NCBI GenBank assembly: GCA_947625355.1
Contig: CANQOA010000001.1
Coordinates: 1-64,000 of the forward strand
DNA from: an uncultured Oscillospiraceae bacterium
GTDB lineage: Bacteria > Bacillota > Clostridia > Oscillospirales > Oscillospiraceae
Direction of reading: 5' to 3'
Length of the DNA stretch: 64,000 nt
In this document: positions 15,501 through 24,002 of the stretch, piece by piece
Layout of the letters: the number at the start of each line of letters is the position of its first letter
Numbering within the stretch: the first letter of the stretch is position 1
The notes under the pieces: generated by a model
Database searches by the model: none
Told to the model about the DNA's origin: nothing
The model's input: only the letters and a program-made list of their open reading frames with translations
Translations under genes and position numbers: made by a program

Positions 15501-17774
15501 ATGTCTGATACAGAGATGGATCCGATGTCCTCCTTGGCGGGATACCTGCGGGAGTCCGGCCCGGAGCAGGCGGTAAAGCTGGCGCGGGAGCTGTGCGGGC
15601 AGCTGGAAGGCGAACCGGAGAGCTTCCACGGCGGCATATGGCCGGGGAACGTGACGCTGGATGTGGACGGCCGTGCCGTGCTCGGCAAGCCCTCCTCCGC
15701 GCCTGCCCGGAACCGGCCGGCCAGCCAGGTGGAGTATACCTCGCCGGAGTTTTTCTGGGACGGGGACCGCTCCGCCGCCGCGGACGTATACGCTGTGGCG
15801 CTGATGCTCTATGCCGGGTGCCAGGAGGGTTACCTGCCCTTCCAGCCCCACGTCCCCGACCTGGCGGCCAAGGACCGGGCGGAGGCGCTGCGCCGGCGGA
15901 TGAAGGGCCAGCGCGTGACCGCCCCGGACAACGTCAGCGAACAGCTGAAAAAGGTGCTGGAAAAGGCCCTCTCCTTTGATCCGGAGGGCCGGTATATCAC
16001 CGCGCGCGAGTTTCTCTCCGCCCTGAACACCGTCCCCGAGGCGGCCGAAGAGGCGGATATCGCCGCGCCCCTCGGGGCCATGGCCGCCGCCGCGGCAGCG
16101 GCCGCCGCGGAGATGGGCCTGGAGCCCGAGCCCGAGGAAGAAGCCCCCGCCCCGGAGCCGGAGGTGGACCCCGAAGAGCTCCTCCGGGCGGAGAAGGCCC
16201 GGGAGGCCGAGGATGCGGCCGCCGCAGCCCTGGCCGCCGCGGTCCTGGCGGACGAGAGGGCTCTCGCCGCGAGGAAGGCCGAGCTCGACGCCGCTCCCGA
16301 AGCCGACACCGCACCTGAGCCTGATGCTGCTCCCGAACCCGAGCCTGCGTCTGACGCCGCGCCAGAGCCAGAGGCGGTGCCCGAGACAGGATCCGCGCCC
16401 GACGCCGAAGCCGCGCCCGGACCGGACGCTGAGCCCGAGCCCGACGCGGCAGCCGCGCCCGATGCCGCTTCCGGGACGGAAGAGGGCGCGCCCGAGACAG
16501 GGCCCGAGGCCGACGTCCCGCCCGCACAGACGCCCCCGGAGCCGGTCATCGAGACGGCCTCCATGTCCACCGCCGACGGCGAAGCCGCCGCCAAGCGGGA
16601 TTATAAAGTACAAAAGAACTTCGAGCGGACCCGCGTGCCCCGCCCGGAGCCGGTCAAGCGCCGGCGCTCTCTTGCCGCGCCCATCCTGTGCGGGTTGGCG
16701 GCCGTGCTGATCATCGGCGGGGTGGGCTGGGTTCTGTTCAGCGGCGGCAGTCAGCCGGAGCTCTCCAGTCCCTTTTCCACCCAGGAGCCCCCTCCCCCGA
16801 CGGAGGAAGGCCCCTCGCCCACGCCGCTGAGGATCACCCCCGCGCCCACCAAGACCCCGGCGCCCACCAGGACGCCCGCCCCTACTCCCGACGCCACCCA
16901 GCCCTTGCCTACCCCCATCGTCCCTGTCGCGCCGCTGTACGGCGCTGACGGCGGAAACGGCGGCGGTACTGCCGCCAACCTTGGCGCCGGCGGCAGCGGC
17001 AGCAGCGGCGGCACTGGCGGCAGCCCCTCCGGCGGTAGCAGCGGCGGCGGTACTGGCGGCTATGCTCCTTCCGGCGGCGGTTCTTCCGGGACCGGCTCCT
17101 CCGGCGGCGGCAGCAGCTTCACCGTGTCCCCCGCCAGCGGCACGGTCTATCTCACCGGCGACCAGGTCCGGGTCCGTTCCGGCCCCGGCACCGGCTATCG
17201 CATCCTGGGCTCCCTGAACAAGGGCGATCCCATCGTCCGCACCGGCACCGTGGCCAACGGCTGGACCCAGGTGACCTATGGCGGCCAGACCGGTTACATC
17301 TACACGCAATATCTGACCGAGACCACGCCGGCCACCCCGGAGCCCACCCCCGGCATCCCCGTCACCCCCGAGCCGTCGCCTGTCCCCGCGCCGACCTACT
17401 CCGTCAGCAAGCAGGACGTGACCTATGCCGAGGCCAAGGAGGCCGCGGCGGCGGACGGCGGGCTGGCCATCGCCCCCGACGAGACGGCGTTCAACGCCCT
17501 GACGGACGCCCTGCGCGGCAATGGCGAAGGTCTGGAGTTTGCCTGGCTGGGCGCGGAATACGACGCCGTGAACGGCGCCTGGTACTGGTCCAACGGCTCG
17601 CTCCTGCCCCTCGGCGACCCCCACTGGGCCGATGGCTTCCCCGTTCAGGGCCACGACGTGGTGATGCTGTCCCTGATAGACGATGAATGGAAGTTCGTCT
17701 CTCTGTCCTCCGCCGACTTCGACCCGGCCTCCGACACCTATGCCGGAAAGCTGGGATACGTGACCGCCGGCTGA
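15501..17774 (+). CDS. Pseudokinase-SH3-lectin-like membrane protein
   Basis: A 757-residue mosaic. Residues 15-175 resemble only the C lobe of a Ser/Thr kinase: HGGIWPGNV stands where HRDIKPEN is expected (Asp to Gly45), the DFG is gone, yet VEYTSPEF, the AADVYAVAL aspartate and the EGRYITAREFL arginine remain. There is no P-loop or VAIK lysine. Next come an Ala/Pro/Glu-rich linker (180-385), a transmembrane helix (about 391-412), a Pro/Thr then Gly/Ser-rich stalk, a bacterial SH3 domain (about 548-605), and a C-terminal domain (632-745) like a cysteine-free C-type lectin fold (WLGAEYDAVNGAWYWSNGS). It is predicted to bind cell wall or glycan outside with a non-catalytic kinase remnant inside. 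It is monocistronic. Confidence 0.7.
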   Translation: MSDTEMDPMSSLAGYLRESGPEQAVKLARELCGQLEGEPESFHGGIWPGNVTLDVDGRAVLGKPSSAPARNRPASQVEYTSPEFFWDGDRSAAADVYAVALMLYAGCQEGYLPFQPHVPDLAAKDRAEALRRRMKGQRVTAPDNVSEQLKKVLEKALSFDPEGRYITAREFLSALNTVPEAAEEADIAAPLGAMAAAAAAAAAEMGLEPEPEEEAPAPEPEVDPEELLRAEKAREAEDAAAAALAAAVLADERALAARKAELDAAPEADTAPEPDAAPEPEPASDAAPEPEAVPETGSAPDAEAAPGPDAEPEPDAAAAPDAASGTEEGAPETGPEADVPPAQTPPEPVIETASMSTADGEAAAKRDYKVQKNFERTRVPRPEPVKRRRSLAAPILCGLAAVLIIGGVGWVLFSGGSQPELSSPFSTQEPPPPTEEGPSPTPLRITPAPTKTPAPTRTPAPTPDATQPLPTPIVPVAPLYGADGGNGGGTAANLGAGGSGSSGGTGGSPSGGSSGGGTGGYAPSGGGSSGTGSSGGGSSFTVSPASGTVYLTGDQVRVRSGPGTGYRILGSLNKGDPIVRTGTVANGWTQVTYGGQTGYIYTQYLTETTPATPEPTPGIPVTPEPSPVPAPTYSVSKQDVTYAEAKEAAAADGGLAIAPDETAFNALTDALRGNGEGLEFAWLGAEYDAVNGAWYWSNGSLLPLGDPHWADGFPVQGHDVVMLSLIDDEWKFVSLSSADFDPASDTYAGKLGYVTAG

Positions 17775-17788
17775 GACGAACAAAAAGG

Positions 17789-17819
17789 CGGCGCCTGAGC
17801 CAGCTCAGGCGCCGTTTTT
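17789..17819 (+). terminator. Terminator of the pseudokinase gene
   Basis: A perfect 12-bp stem (17789-17800 with 17803-17814), CA loop, then TTTTT. Between here and 17984 I see no gene or clear signal. Confidence 0.92.
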
Positions 17820-17984
17820 CTGTCCTCTGTACCAAAGCGCTCCCCCTCCCGACGGCCACAAGATACTGCCCATACTCTGTTTTCAGGCGCTCCGGAAAGG
17901 CGCAGCCCTGAAGCGGGGCCGCGCATGCGCTCTGATGAAATATCCGCCGCCCCTTTTGGCGCCTGTTTTTGTGCAAAAACGCCT

Positions 17985-18013
17985 TTGACGGAGGCCCGGC
18001 CGGCGGGTATAAT
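17985..18013 (+). promoter_or_regulatory. Promoter of the MATE gene
   Basis: TTGACG (17985-17990) and consensus TATAAT (18008-18013) are spaced by 17 nt, predicting a start near 18020. Confidence 0.88.
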
Positions 18014-18019
18014 AACGAT

Positions 18020-18074
18020 ACAACGTGTAGCACCCAATGCGTAAATCCGGTTGGGGGCCGCGCGTTGTCTTTTT
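18020..18074 (+). promoter_or_regulatory. Structured leader/attenuator, candidate guanidine-IV (mepA) riboswitch
   Basis: The predicted transcript starts inside a two-tier stem: outer ACAACG (18020-18025) pairs with CGTTGT (18063-18068), inner CCCAA (18033-18037) pairs with TTGGG (18051-18055). CTTTTT follows, ending 20 nt before the MATE start codon. This is terminator-like and lies in front of the gene, as expected for attenuation. Guanidine-IV (mepA motif) riboswitches are short Clostridial RNAs in front of MATE genes; I could not check the consensus, so the class is an inference. Confidence 0.55.
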
Positions 18075-18094
18075 ATGTGTGAAAGGAAGTCAAA

Positions 18095-19534
18095 ATGGAA
18101 AAAGAACCGAACCGTTTCCTGGGCGACGCGCCCATCGGAAAGCTCATGGGAAAGTACGCCGTGCCCTGCATCATCTCGCTGCTGGTGGGTGCGCTCTATA
18201 ACATCGTGGACCAGATCTTCATCGCCAACGCCGCCTATCTCGGCTCCTACGGCAACGCCGCCAACACGGCGGTGTTCCCCCTGACGGTCATCGCCCTGGC
18301 CGTGGCTGTCATGATCGGGGACGGCTGCTGCGCCTTCGTGAGCCTGAGCCTGGGCAAAGGCGACGCGTCAGACGCCAGAAAGAGCGTAGGCAATGCGGTG
18401 GTCATGACCGTGGCGAGCGGCATAGTCCTGTGCGCCATATACCTCGTTTTCGCCGACCGGCTCATCGCCCTATTCGGCGGCACGGTCAACGACGAGACCT
18501 TCCGGTACTCCCAGGAGTACTTCTTCTGGATCACCCTGGGCGTTCCTTTTTATATGTTCGGCCAGGCCATGAACCCCATCATCCGGGCGGACGGCTCCCC
18601 CCGGTTCGCCATGGCGTCCACCCTGGCCGGGGCAATAGTTAACATAATCCTCGACCCAGTATTCATCTTCGCCTTCCGCTGGGGCATGATGGGCGCGGCA
18701 GTAGCCACGGTGCTGGGCCAGGTGGTGACGGCGGCGCTGGCGGTGTGGTATCTGGCCCGGATGCGGCTGGTCCGGCCGGCCAAGGGCAACTATCGCGTGG
18801 ACGGGCACATCGCCGGGCACACCCTGCTTCTGGGCGTCACCAGCTTCCTGTCCCAGATCTCCCTAGTGGCATCCATGGCCGCCGTCAACAACATGCTGCG
18901 CCAGTACGGGGCCCTGGACCCGGTGTTCGGCCTGGCCCAGTACGCCCAGATCCCCATAGCGGTGGTGGGCATCGTGATGAAGTTCTTCCAGATCGTCATC
19001 TCCATCGTGGTGGGCATGGCGGCGGGGTGCATCCCCATCGCGGGGTACAACATGGGCGCGGGCCTCACCGGCCGGGTGCGGAGCCTCTTCACCCGCCTGC
19101 TGGCGGCCGAGGCCGCTGTGGGCGCGGCGGCGCTCATCATCGTGGAGTGCTTCCCCTCCCAGCTCATCGCCATCTTCGGCGCGGCCAACGAGAGCGCCTA
19201 TTACACCCAGTTTGCCCTGCGGTCCTTCCGCGTCTATCTGTGCATGGTGATCTTCGCCTGCGTGAACAAGGCCTGCTTCATTTTCCTGCAGGCCATGGGC
19301 AAGGCGCTGGCGTCCACGGTGCTCTCCATGGTGCGGGAGATCCTGTTCGGCGTGGGGCTTGCCCTGCTGCTGCCCCGGTTCTTCGGGCTGGACGGGGTGC
19401 TTTATTCCATGCCCGCGTCCGACGCGCTCACCTTCCTCATCGCCGCATGGCTCATCATAAGGACCTATCGGGAGCTGCGCGGCGAGGCCAAGTCCCGTGC
19501 CCATCGCGGAGCCCGGATGCTCTCCAAAGCCTGA
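18095..19534 (+). CDS. MATE-family multidrug/cation exporter
   Basis: This 479-residue protein has about 12 hydrophobic helices and starts with the typical MATE opening GKLMGKYAVPCIISLLVGAL and FIGQxxNP-like FGQAMNPIIRADGS. MATE proteins export organic cations using sodium or proton gradients; the MepA subfamily is the closest by pattern. The ribosome site GAAAGGAAG is good. It is single, with its own promoter, a terminator-like leader and a terminator. The substrate is unknown; if the leader is a guanidine sensor, guanidinium or a derivative would be expected. Confidence 0.92.
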   Translation: MEKEPNRFLGDAPIGKLMGKYAVPCIISLLVGALYNIVDQIFIANAAYLGSYGNAANTAVFPLTVIALAVAVMIGDGCCAFVSLSLGKGDASDARKSVGNAVVMTVASGIVLCAIYLVFADRLIALFGGTVNDETFRYSQEYFFWITLGVPFYMFGQAMNPIIRADGSPRFAMASTLAGAIVNIILDPVFIFAFRWGMMGAAVATVLGQVVTAALAVWYLARMRLVRPAKGNYRVDGHIAGHTLLLGVTSFLSQISLVASMAAVNNMLRQYGALDPVFGLAQYAQIPIAVVGIVMKFFQIVISIVVGMAAGCIPIAGYNMGAGLTGRVRSLFTRLLAAEAAVGAAALIIVECFPSQLIAIFGAANESAYYTQFALRSFRVYLCMVIFACVNKACFIFLQAMGKALASTVLSMVREILFGVGLALLLPRFFGLDGVLYSMPASDALTFLIAAWLIIRTYRELRGEAKSRAHRGARMLSKA

Positions 19535-19561
19535 GAGGGAGCCCGCCCCGACGGACAAAAG

Positions 19562-19591
19562 GAACGACGGCATTTTGCCGCCGTTCTTTTT
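19562..19591 (+). terminator. Terminator of the MATE gene
   Basis: GAACGACGGC (19562-19571) pairs with GCCGCCGTTC (19577-19586) with one mismatch, followed by TTTTTATTT. It lies between convergent MATE and tpiA. Confidence 0.85.
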
Positions 19592-19651
19592 ATTTGCCGC
19601 TTCCATGTGTTGCACCTCGGCATAGATGGAAAACCGCCGGATGACCCTTTT

Positions 19652-20488
19652 TCAGGCCCCCAAATAGAGCCGGATGATCTCCAGATATTCCTCGGGGTAG
19701 AAGCCGATCTCGCCCTGGAAGCGGGTCAGGGCGATGAGCCCGCCGTCGATTTCGTCGATGGAGGCCAGCATGGCGGCGTTGTCGGCCTTGAGGCCGCCGC
19801 CGTAGACCACGTCCATGCCGCCCGTGCGCTCCTTCACGAACCGGGCGATCTTCGTGATATAGGGCTTGTCGGCGGGCGTCTTGCCCGGGCCGATGGACCA
19901 CACCGGCTCATAGCCGATGACCACCTTGGACTTGTCCACGCCGGCCAGGCCCACGTCCAGCTGCCGGCCCAGCACGTTCTCCCAGTCGGCCTGCTCCTCG
20001 CTGGTCTCCCCGATGCAATAGAGGACCGTGAGGCCCGCGGCCTGGGCGCACCGGATCTCCTGGTTCAGGAGCCGGTCCACCGCGGCCGTGTCCGCGCTGC
20101 CGCCCTCGGCCAGGACGCCTTTTTTATCGCTGCGCTCCTCGCAGTGGCCGATGAGGGTGCTCTCGCAGCCCATGGCCTTCACGATGGAGGCCGGCCGGTT
20201 GCTGGTCAGCGCGCCGAAGTTGCCGCCGGGGGCGGTGTTGATCCGGTACACGCTCTGGCTGCCCAGCTTCACGGGGCTGCCCTGGCACCGGGCCGCCGCG
20301 GCGGAGAGCAGGTGGGCTTCCGGCAGGTACTGCACGAATTCCACCTCGGCCGGGTCGTATTTTTTCAGTCCCTCCTGGGTGTCGCTCACCACCGCCGCGC
20401 CCCAGTCCTTCACCGCCGCCAGCCGGTTCACGCCGCCCAACTCCACGGGCACGTCGAACCGCTTCAGATTCAGATAGATATGTTTCAT
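19652..20488 (-). CDS. tpiA: Divergent triosephosphate isomerase
   Basis: The 278-residue protein keeps the three catalytic residues: a lysine near the start (Lys9 in LNLKRF, where NWKMN is usual), His115 in LIGHCEER, and Glu194 in GYEPVWSIGPGKTP; the C-terminal VVYGGGLKADN is the phosphate site. It is about 25 residues longer than standard TpiA and diverges at the first strand, so it may be an operon-specific paralogue, possibly acting on a modified triose. It is the last gene of the nagB-nagA-fba-pfp-tpiA operon, 4 bp after pfp. The normal reaction is interconversion of dihydroxyacetone phosphate and glyceraldehyde 3-phosphate. Confidence 0.85.
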   Translation of the reverse strand: MKHIYLNLKRFDVPVELGGVNRLAAVKDWGAAVVSDTQEGLKKYDPAEVEFVQYLPEAHLLSAAAARCQGSPVKLGSQSVYRINTAPGGNFGALTSNRPASIVKAMGCESTLIGHCEERSDKKGVLAEGGSADTAAVDRLLNQEIRCAQAAGLTVLYCIGETSEEQADWENVLGRQLDVGLAGVDKSKVVIGYEPVWSIGPGKTPADKPYITKIARFVKERTGGMDVVYGGGLKADNAAMLASIDEIDGGLIALTRFQGEIGFYPEEYLEIIRLYLGA

Positions 20489-20492
20489 GCGC

Positions 20493-21653
20493 TCACCTCA
20501 ATATGGCATACTCCGGCCAGTCCCCGCCCATGAGGGGCAGGGCATAGTCGAAAAATTCGTCCGCAACGGCATTCCCGCCGGCGATCCACTCCAGGGGGAA
20601 GGTCTTTTCCGCGTTGGCCACGTCCGCCAGGGGCACCAGCTCCATGGAGCTGGCATAGACGGGAGCCCGGACGGCCTGGATGGAGACCATATAGCCGCTC
20701 TTTCCGGCCAGCGCCGCCTTCACGGCCGCCCGGCCCACGGCGTACGCCTCCTCCCGGTCCACCGCCGAGACATAGGGCATGGCCGCCCGGCCCAGCAAGC
20801 CCGGCTTCTCCGCCCGGGACTTGAGGCCCAGCTTTTGGATGATGGCGTCCGTCACATGCTGGGCGGTGCCGCCGGGGATGACGTGGCCGAAGCCGTCCAC
20901 GATGCCCGTGTCCGCCAGGGGCTTGCCGTCGGCACCACGCAGTCCCTCGCTGACCGTCACCAGCAGGCCCCGGCCCTGGGCCCAGGCGCGCTCGATGTCC
21001 GCGAGCATCCTGTCCTCGTCCACCGCCACCTCCGGCAGGTAGGTGAGCACCGGGCAGTTGGTCAGCCGCGCCGCCATGGCGCTGGCCGCCGTGACCCAGC
21101 CGGCGTTGCGGCCCATGTACTCGGCCACCACCACATGGATGGGCAGGGCCGAGGCGTCCAGCGCCAGCTCCGAGGCGCTGAGGGCGGCGAACCGGGCCGC
21201 CGAGCCGAAGCCGGGGCAGTGGTCCGTGCACGTGAGGTCGTTGTCCATGGTCTTGGGGATGCCGATGACCCGCAGGTCTAGCCCCTCGGCCTTGGCCAGC
21301 TCGTTCACCTTGTGGCAGGTGTCCATGGAGTCGTTGCCGCCGTTATAGAAAAACGCGCCGATGTCAAACTTTTTCAAGGTCTCCAGCACGGTGGGATAGT
21401 CCGCGTCGGTGAGCTTGCGCCGGCAGGAGCCGATGGCGGAGGCGGGGGTCTGGCCCAGCCGGGCGATGAGCTCGGCGCTCGCGCCTGTCAGGTCGATCAG
21501 GTCCCCGGCCAAAATGCCCTCCGCGCCAAAGCGGGCCGCGTAGATCCTGCCCACCCGGCCGTCGTCCCGGGCCGCCTCCACCGCCCCCTGCAGAGAGCGG
21601 TTGATGACCGCCGTAGGACCGCCGCCGTGGGCGATGAGGATGTTCATACCCAT
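20493..21653 (-). CDS. pfp: Pyrophosphate-dependent 6-phosphofructokinase
   Basis: This 386-residue PfkA-superfamily protein converts fructose 6-phosphate to the 1,6-bisphosphate. AHGGGPTAVIN replaces the ATP-enzyme GGDAPGMN loop, and NGGNDSMDT has the acidic residue typical of PPi-dependent enzymes; PKTMDNDL and EYMGRNAGWV are the sugar-phosphate site. PPi use saves ATP, which fits anaerobic energy economy. It lies 2 bp from fba and 4 bp from tpiA. PPi specificity is inferred from the motifs. Confidence 0.88.
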   Translation of the reverse strand: MGMNILIAHGGGPTAVINRSLQGAVEAARDDGRVGRIYAARFGAEGILAGDLIDLTGASAELIARLGQTPASAIGSCRRKLTDADYPTVLETLKKFDIGAFFYNGGNDSMDTCHKVNELAKAEGLDLRVIGIPKTMDNDLTCTDHCPGFGSAARFAALSASELALDASALPIHVVVAEYMGRNAGWVTAASAMAARLTNCPVLTYLPEVAVDEDRMLADIERAWAQGRGLLVTVSEGLRGADGKPLADTGIVDGFGHVIPGGTAQHVTDAIIQKLGLKSRAEKPGLLGRAAMPYVSAVDREEAYAVGRAAVKAALAGKSGYMVSIQAVRAPVYASSMELVPLADVANAEKTFPLEWIAGGNAVADEFFDYALPLMGGDWPEYAILR

Positions 21654-21655
21654 GG

Positions 21656-22813
21656 TCAGATGCCCCTTTTCCGGTAGTACTCCGCCATCTCGTCCAAGCT
21701 GACGGGCTGGATGAGGGGGGCCTTGCCCACAGAGTCGAACTCCACGATCAGGGTGCCCACCACTTCCTTCACGCCCCGCTCGATGCAGTCCACGATCCGG
21801 GCCACGTCGCCGTCGGGCACATTGCCGTACATGACCGTGTCCATGATGGGCGGGAAGAACACCCGGGGATCGAAGGCGGCGGGATTGGCCCGCAGCAGCT
21901 CATAGATGGGCCCGATGGAGGCGCTCTGGCGCAGTGCCGGCTCGTCCCGGAACAGCTCCCGCAGGTTTCTCGTCACCGCCAGGCGGATGTCCGTGTCCAC
22001 GTTGATCTTGCGGATGCCCAGTTTGGAGACCTCCTTCAGCTGCTCCTTCTTGATGCCGTAGGCGTCGTGGATGTCGCCGCCCAGGGCGTTGATCTCGGCG
22101 ACGATGTACTGGGGTACGGTGGAAGAGCCATGGCTGACCAGGGTTCCCTCGATGCCGGCGTGCATCATGCACTCCTTGGTGGCGATGGCGATCTCCTTGC
22201 GGATGACCGTGTCCTTTCCCTTGTTGGCACCGTGCTTGGTGCCGTAGCTGATGGCCAGCGCGTCCACCCCGGTCTTACGGAAGAACTCCACCGCGTCCAT
22301 GGGGTTGGTATAGGTGCTGGTGGCGGCGAACACGTGGTCCTCCACCCCCGCCAGGACTCCCAGCTCGCCCTCCACGGTGACGCCCCGCTCGTGGGCGTAC
22401 TTGACCACCTCGCGGGTCAGCTCCACGTTCTCGTCGAAGGGCAGGCTGGACCCGTCGATCATCACGGAGGTGTAGCCCCCGGCGATGGCCGCCTCGCAGG
22501 CCTCGAAGCTCTTGCCGTGGTCCAGGTGCAGTGCCACAGGGATGGGGCTGTGTTCGGCGTATTTCTTCACCGCGTTGGCGATGTTCAGCGCGCCCTTTTT
22601 CTTGTCCTCCAGGGTGCCGTTGGCGAAGTCCGTCCGGCCGCCCATGAAGGCGTTGGCCAGGTCCGCCCCCTGCAATATGGCGGCGGCGCGGAACATCTCG
22701 TGCACCTCGATCACCGCCTTGGCCTGGCAGACGGCGTTGACGTTGAACGCCCCCTGGGCGTAGTTATACTTCTCGGTGGCGTCCAATATGGCTTTCATTG
22801 GGACCAGTGGCAT
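21656..22813 (-). CDS. fba: Class II fructose-bisphosphate aldolase
   Basis: A zinc-dependent aldolase cleaving fructose 1,6-bisphosphate to two trioses. HLDHGKSFEACEAAI carries the first zinc histidine and catalytic region, and YGTKHGANKG and SHGSSTVPQ hold further metal and phosphate residues. At 385 residues it is longer than the 285-residue KbaY/GatY group and resembles the longer class II aldolases. The position between nagA and pfp indicates a role in breaking down sugar phosphate made from amino sugars. A tagatose-bisphosphate specificity cannot be excluded. Confidence 0.88.
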   Translation of the reverse strand: MPLVPMKAILDATEKYNYAQGAFNVNAVCQAKAVIEVHEMFRAAAILQGADLANAFMGGRTDFANGTLEDKKKGALNIANAVKKYAEHSPIPVALHLDHGKSFEACEAAIAGGYTSVMIDGSSLPFDENVELTREVVKYAHERGVTVEGELGVLAGVEDHVFAATSTYTNPMDAVEFFRKTGVDALAISYGTKHGANKGKDTVIRKEIAIATKECMMHAGIEGTLVSHGSSTVPQYIVAEINALGGDIHDAYGIKKEQLKEVSKLGIRKINVDTDIRLAVTRNLRELFRDEPALRQSASIGPIYELLRANPAAFDPRVFFPPIMDTVMYGNVPDGDVARIVDCIERGVKEVVGTLIVEFDSVGKAPLIQPVSLDEMAEYYRKRGI

Positions 22814-22855
22814 GGTTTTTTCCTCCTTATCAAGATCACGGCCTTTCGGTCGTTT

Positions 22856-23998
22856 TTACGCCTCATATACGCGTGCGCCGGCCACGTATGTGGCGCGCAC
22901 AGTGAGCCCATCGTCCAGCACCGCCAGGTCCGCGTCCATGCCGGGCCCGATGGTCCCCTTTCCCGCCAGGCCCACCAGCCTGGCGGGCGTTTCCGTCAGC
23001 AGCGGCAGCACCCGCTCCACGCTCTGGCCGGTGAATCGCACCAGGTTTCTCAGCGCCTGGCCGGTGGTGAGGGTGGACCCGGCCCGCACGCCGGTATCCG
23101 CCAGCACCGCGTCCCCGTCCCGGACCACCACGTCGTTGACCCCCAGCTTATAGTTGCCGTCCGGCAGGCCGGCGGCCTGGATGGAGTCGGTGATCGCGGC
23201 CACCCTGTCCCAGCCCTTGCAGGCAAGGAGCATCCGCACCGTGCCGGGATGCAGGTGCCGGCCGTCGCAGATGGCCTCGCACACCACGTCCCGCTCCAGC
23301 ACCGCCCCCATGATGGCCGGCCGGTGCTGGTGGAAAAGGCCCATGGCGTTGAAGGTGTGGGTGGCAGCCCGTGCGCCCGCGTCGATGGCGGCAATGGCCG
23401 TCTCATAATCCGCGCCGGAGTGGCCGATGGCCACGGTCACGTCCCCGGCGATGGCCCGGATCATGTCCACCACGCCGGGCACCTCCGGGGCCACGGTGAT
23501 GTACTTCACCGCGCCGTCCGCCGCGCTCTGATACTTATAAAAGAGGTCCGCGTCCCCCTCCCGCAGCAGGTATTCCGGCATGGCGCCCTTATAGGCCGGG
23601 GCCAGGAAGGGCCCCTCCAGGTGGATGCCTAAAAGCCGCGCGCCCGTGACGGGCCCGGCCATGGCCGCCCTGGCACAGCCGATGGAGCGCAGGGTGGCCT
23701 CCTCCGTGTCCGTGAGGATGCTGCACAGCCATCCGGTGGTGCCCTGGGAGGCGAAGAACCGGGAGATCTTCTCAAAGCCCGCCTCATCGGCGGCGTTCAC
23801 GTCCACTCCGCCGCCCCCATGGGTATGGATGTCGATGAAACCGGGGACCAGCATGTTCCCCGCCAGGTCCACCCGCTCACAGTCCGGGGGCACCGGCGCG
23901 CCTTCCGGCGCGATGACGCCGTCCACCGCCAGCAGGTCCCGGCGCACGAACCGGCCGCCCTCATAGACCCGGCCGTTCTGGAAAAGCACCGCGCCCAT
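22856..23998 (-). CDS. nagA: N-acetylglucosamine-6-phosphate deacetylase
   Basis: NagA removes acetate from GlcNAc-6-phosphate. This amidohydrolase of 380 residues shows GFIDIHTHGGGGVDVN (metal histidines), GIHLEGPFLAPAYKGAM, AIGHSGADYE and the catalytic aspartate region ITDSIQAAGLPDG. It is 4 bp downstream of nagB, and fba follows after 42 bp, so product flows directly to the next enzymes. Free-standing GlcNAc uptake genes are not in the operon. Confidence 0.94.
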   Translation of the reverse strand: MGAVLFQNGRVYEGGRFVRRDLLAVDGVIAPEGAPVPPDCERVDLAGNMLVPGFIDIHTHGGGGVDVNAADEAGFEKISRFFASQGTTGWLCSILTDTEEATLRSIGCARAAMAGPVTGARLLGIHLEGPFLAPAYKGAMPEYLLREGDADLFYKYQSAADGAVKYITVAPEVPGVVDMIRAIAGDVTVAIGHSGADYETAIAAIDAGARAATHTFNAMGLFHQHRPAIMGAVLERDVVCEAICDGRHLHPGTVRMLLACKGWDRVAAITDSIQAAGLPDGNYKLGVNDVVVRDGDAVLADTGVRAGSTLTTGQALRNLVRFTGQSVERVLPLLTETPARLVGLAGKGTIGPGMDADLAVLDDGLTVRATYVAGARVYEA

Positions 23999-24002
23999 GC
24001 CG

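Noticed and set aside
15354-17783. 809-residue minus-strand frame opposite the pseudokinase gene
   Set aside because: Gly/Arg-rich shadow caused by high GC and the Ala/Pro/Glu repeats on the plus strand; no ribosome site or domain.
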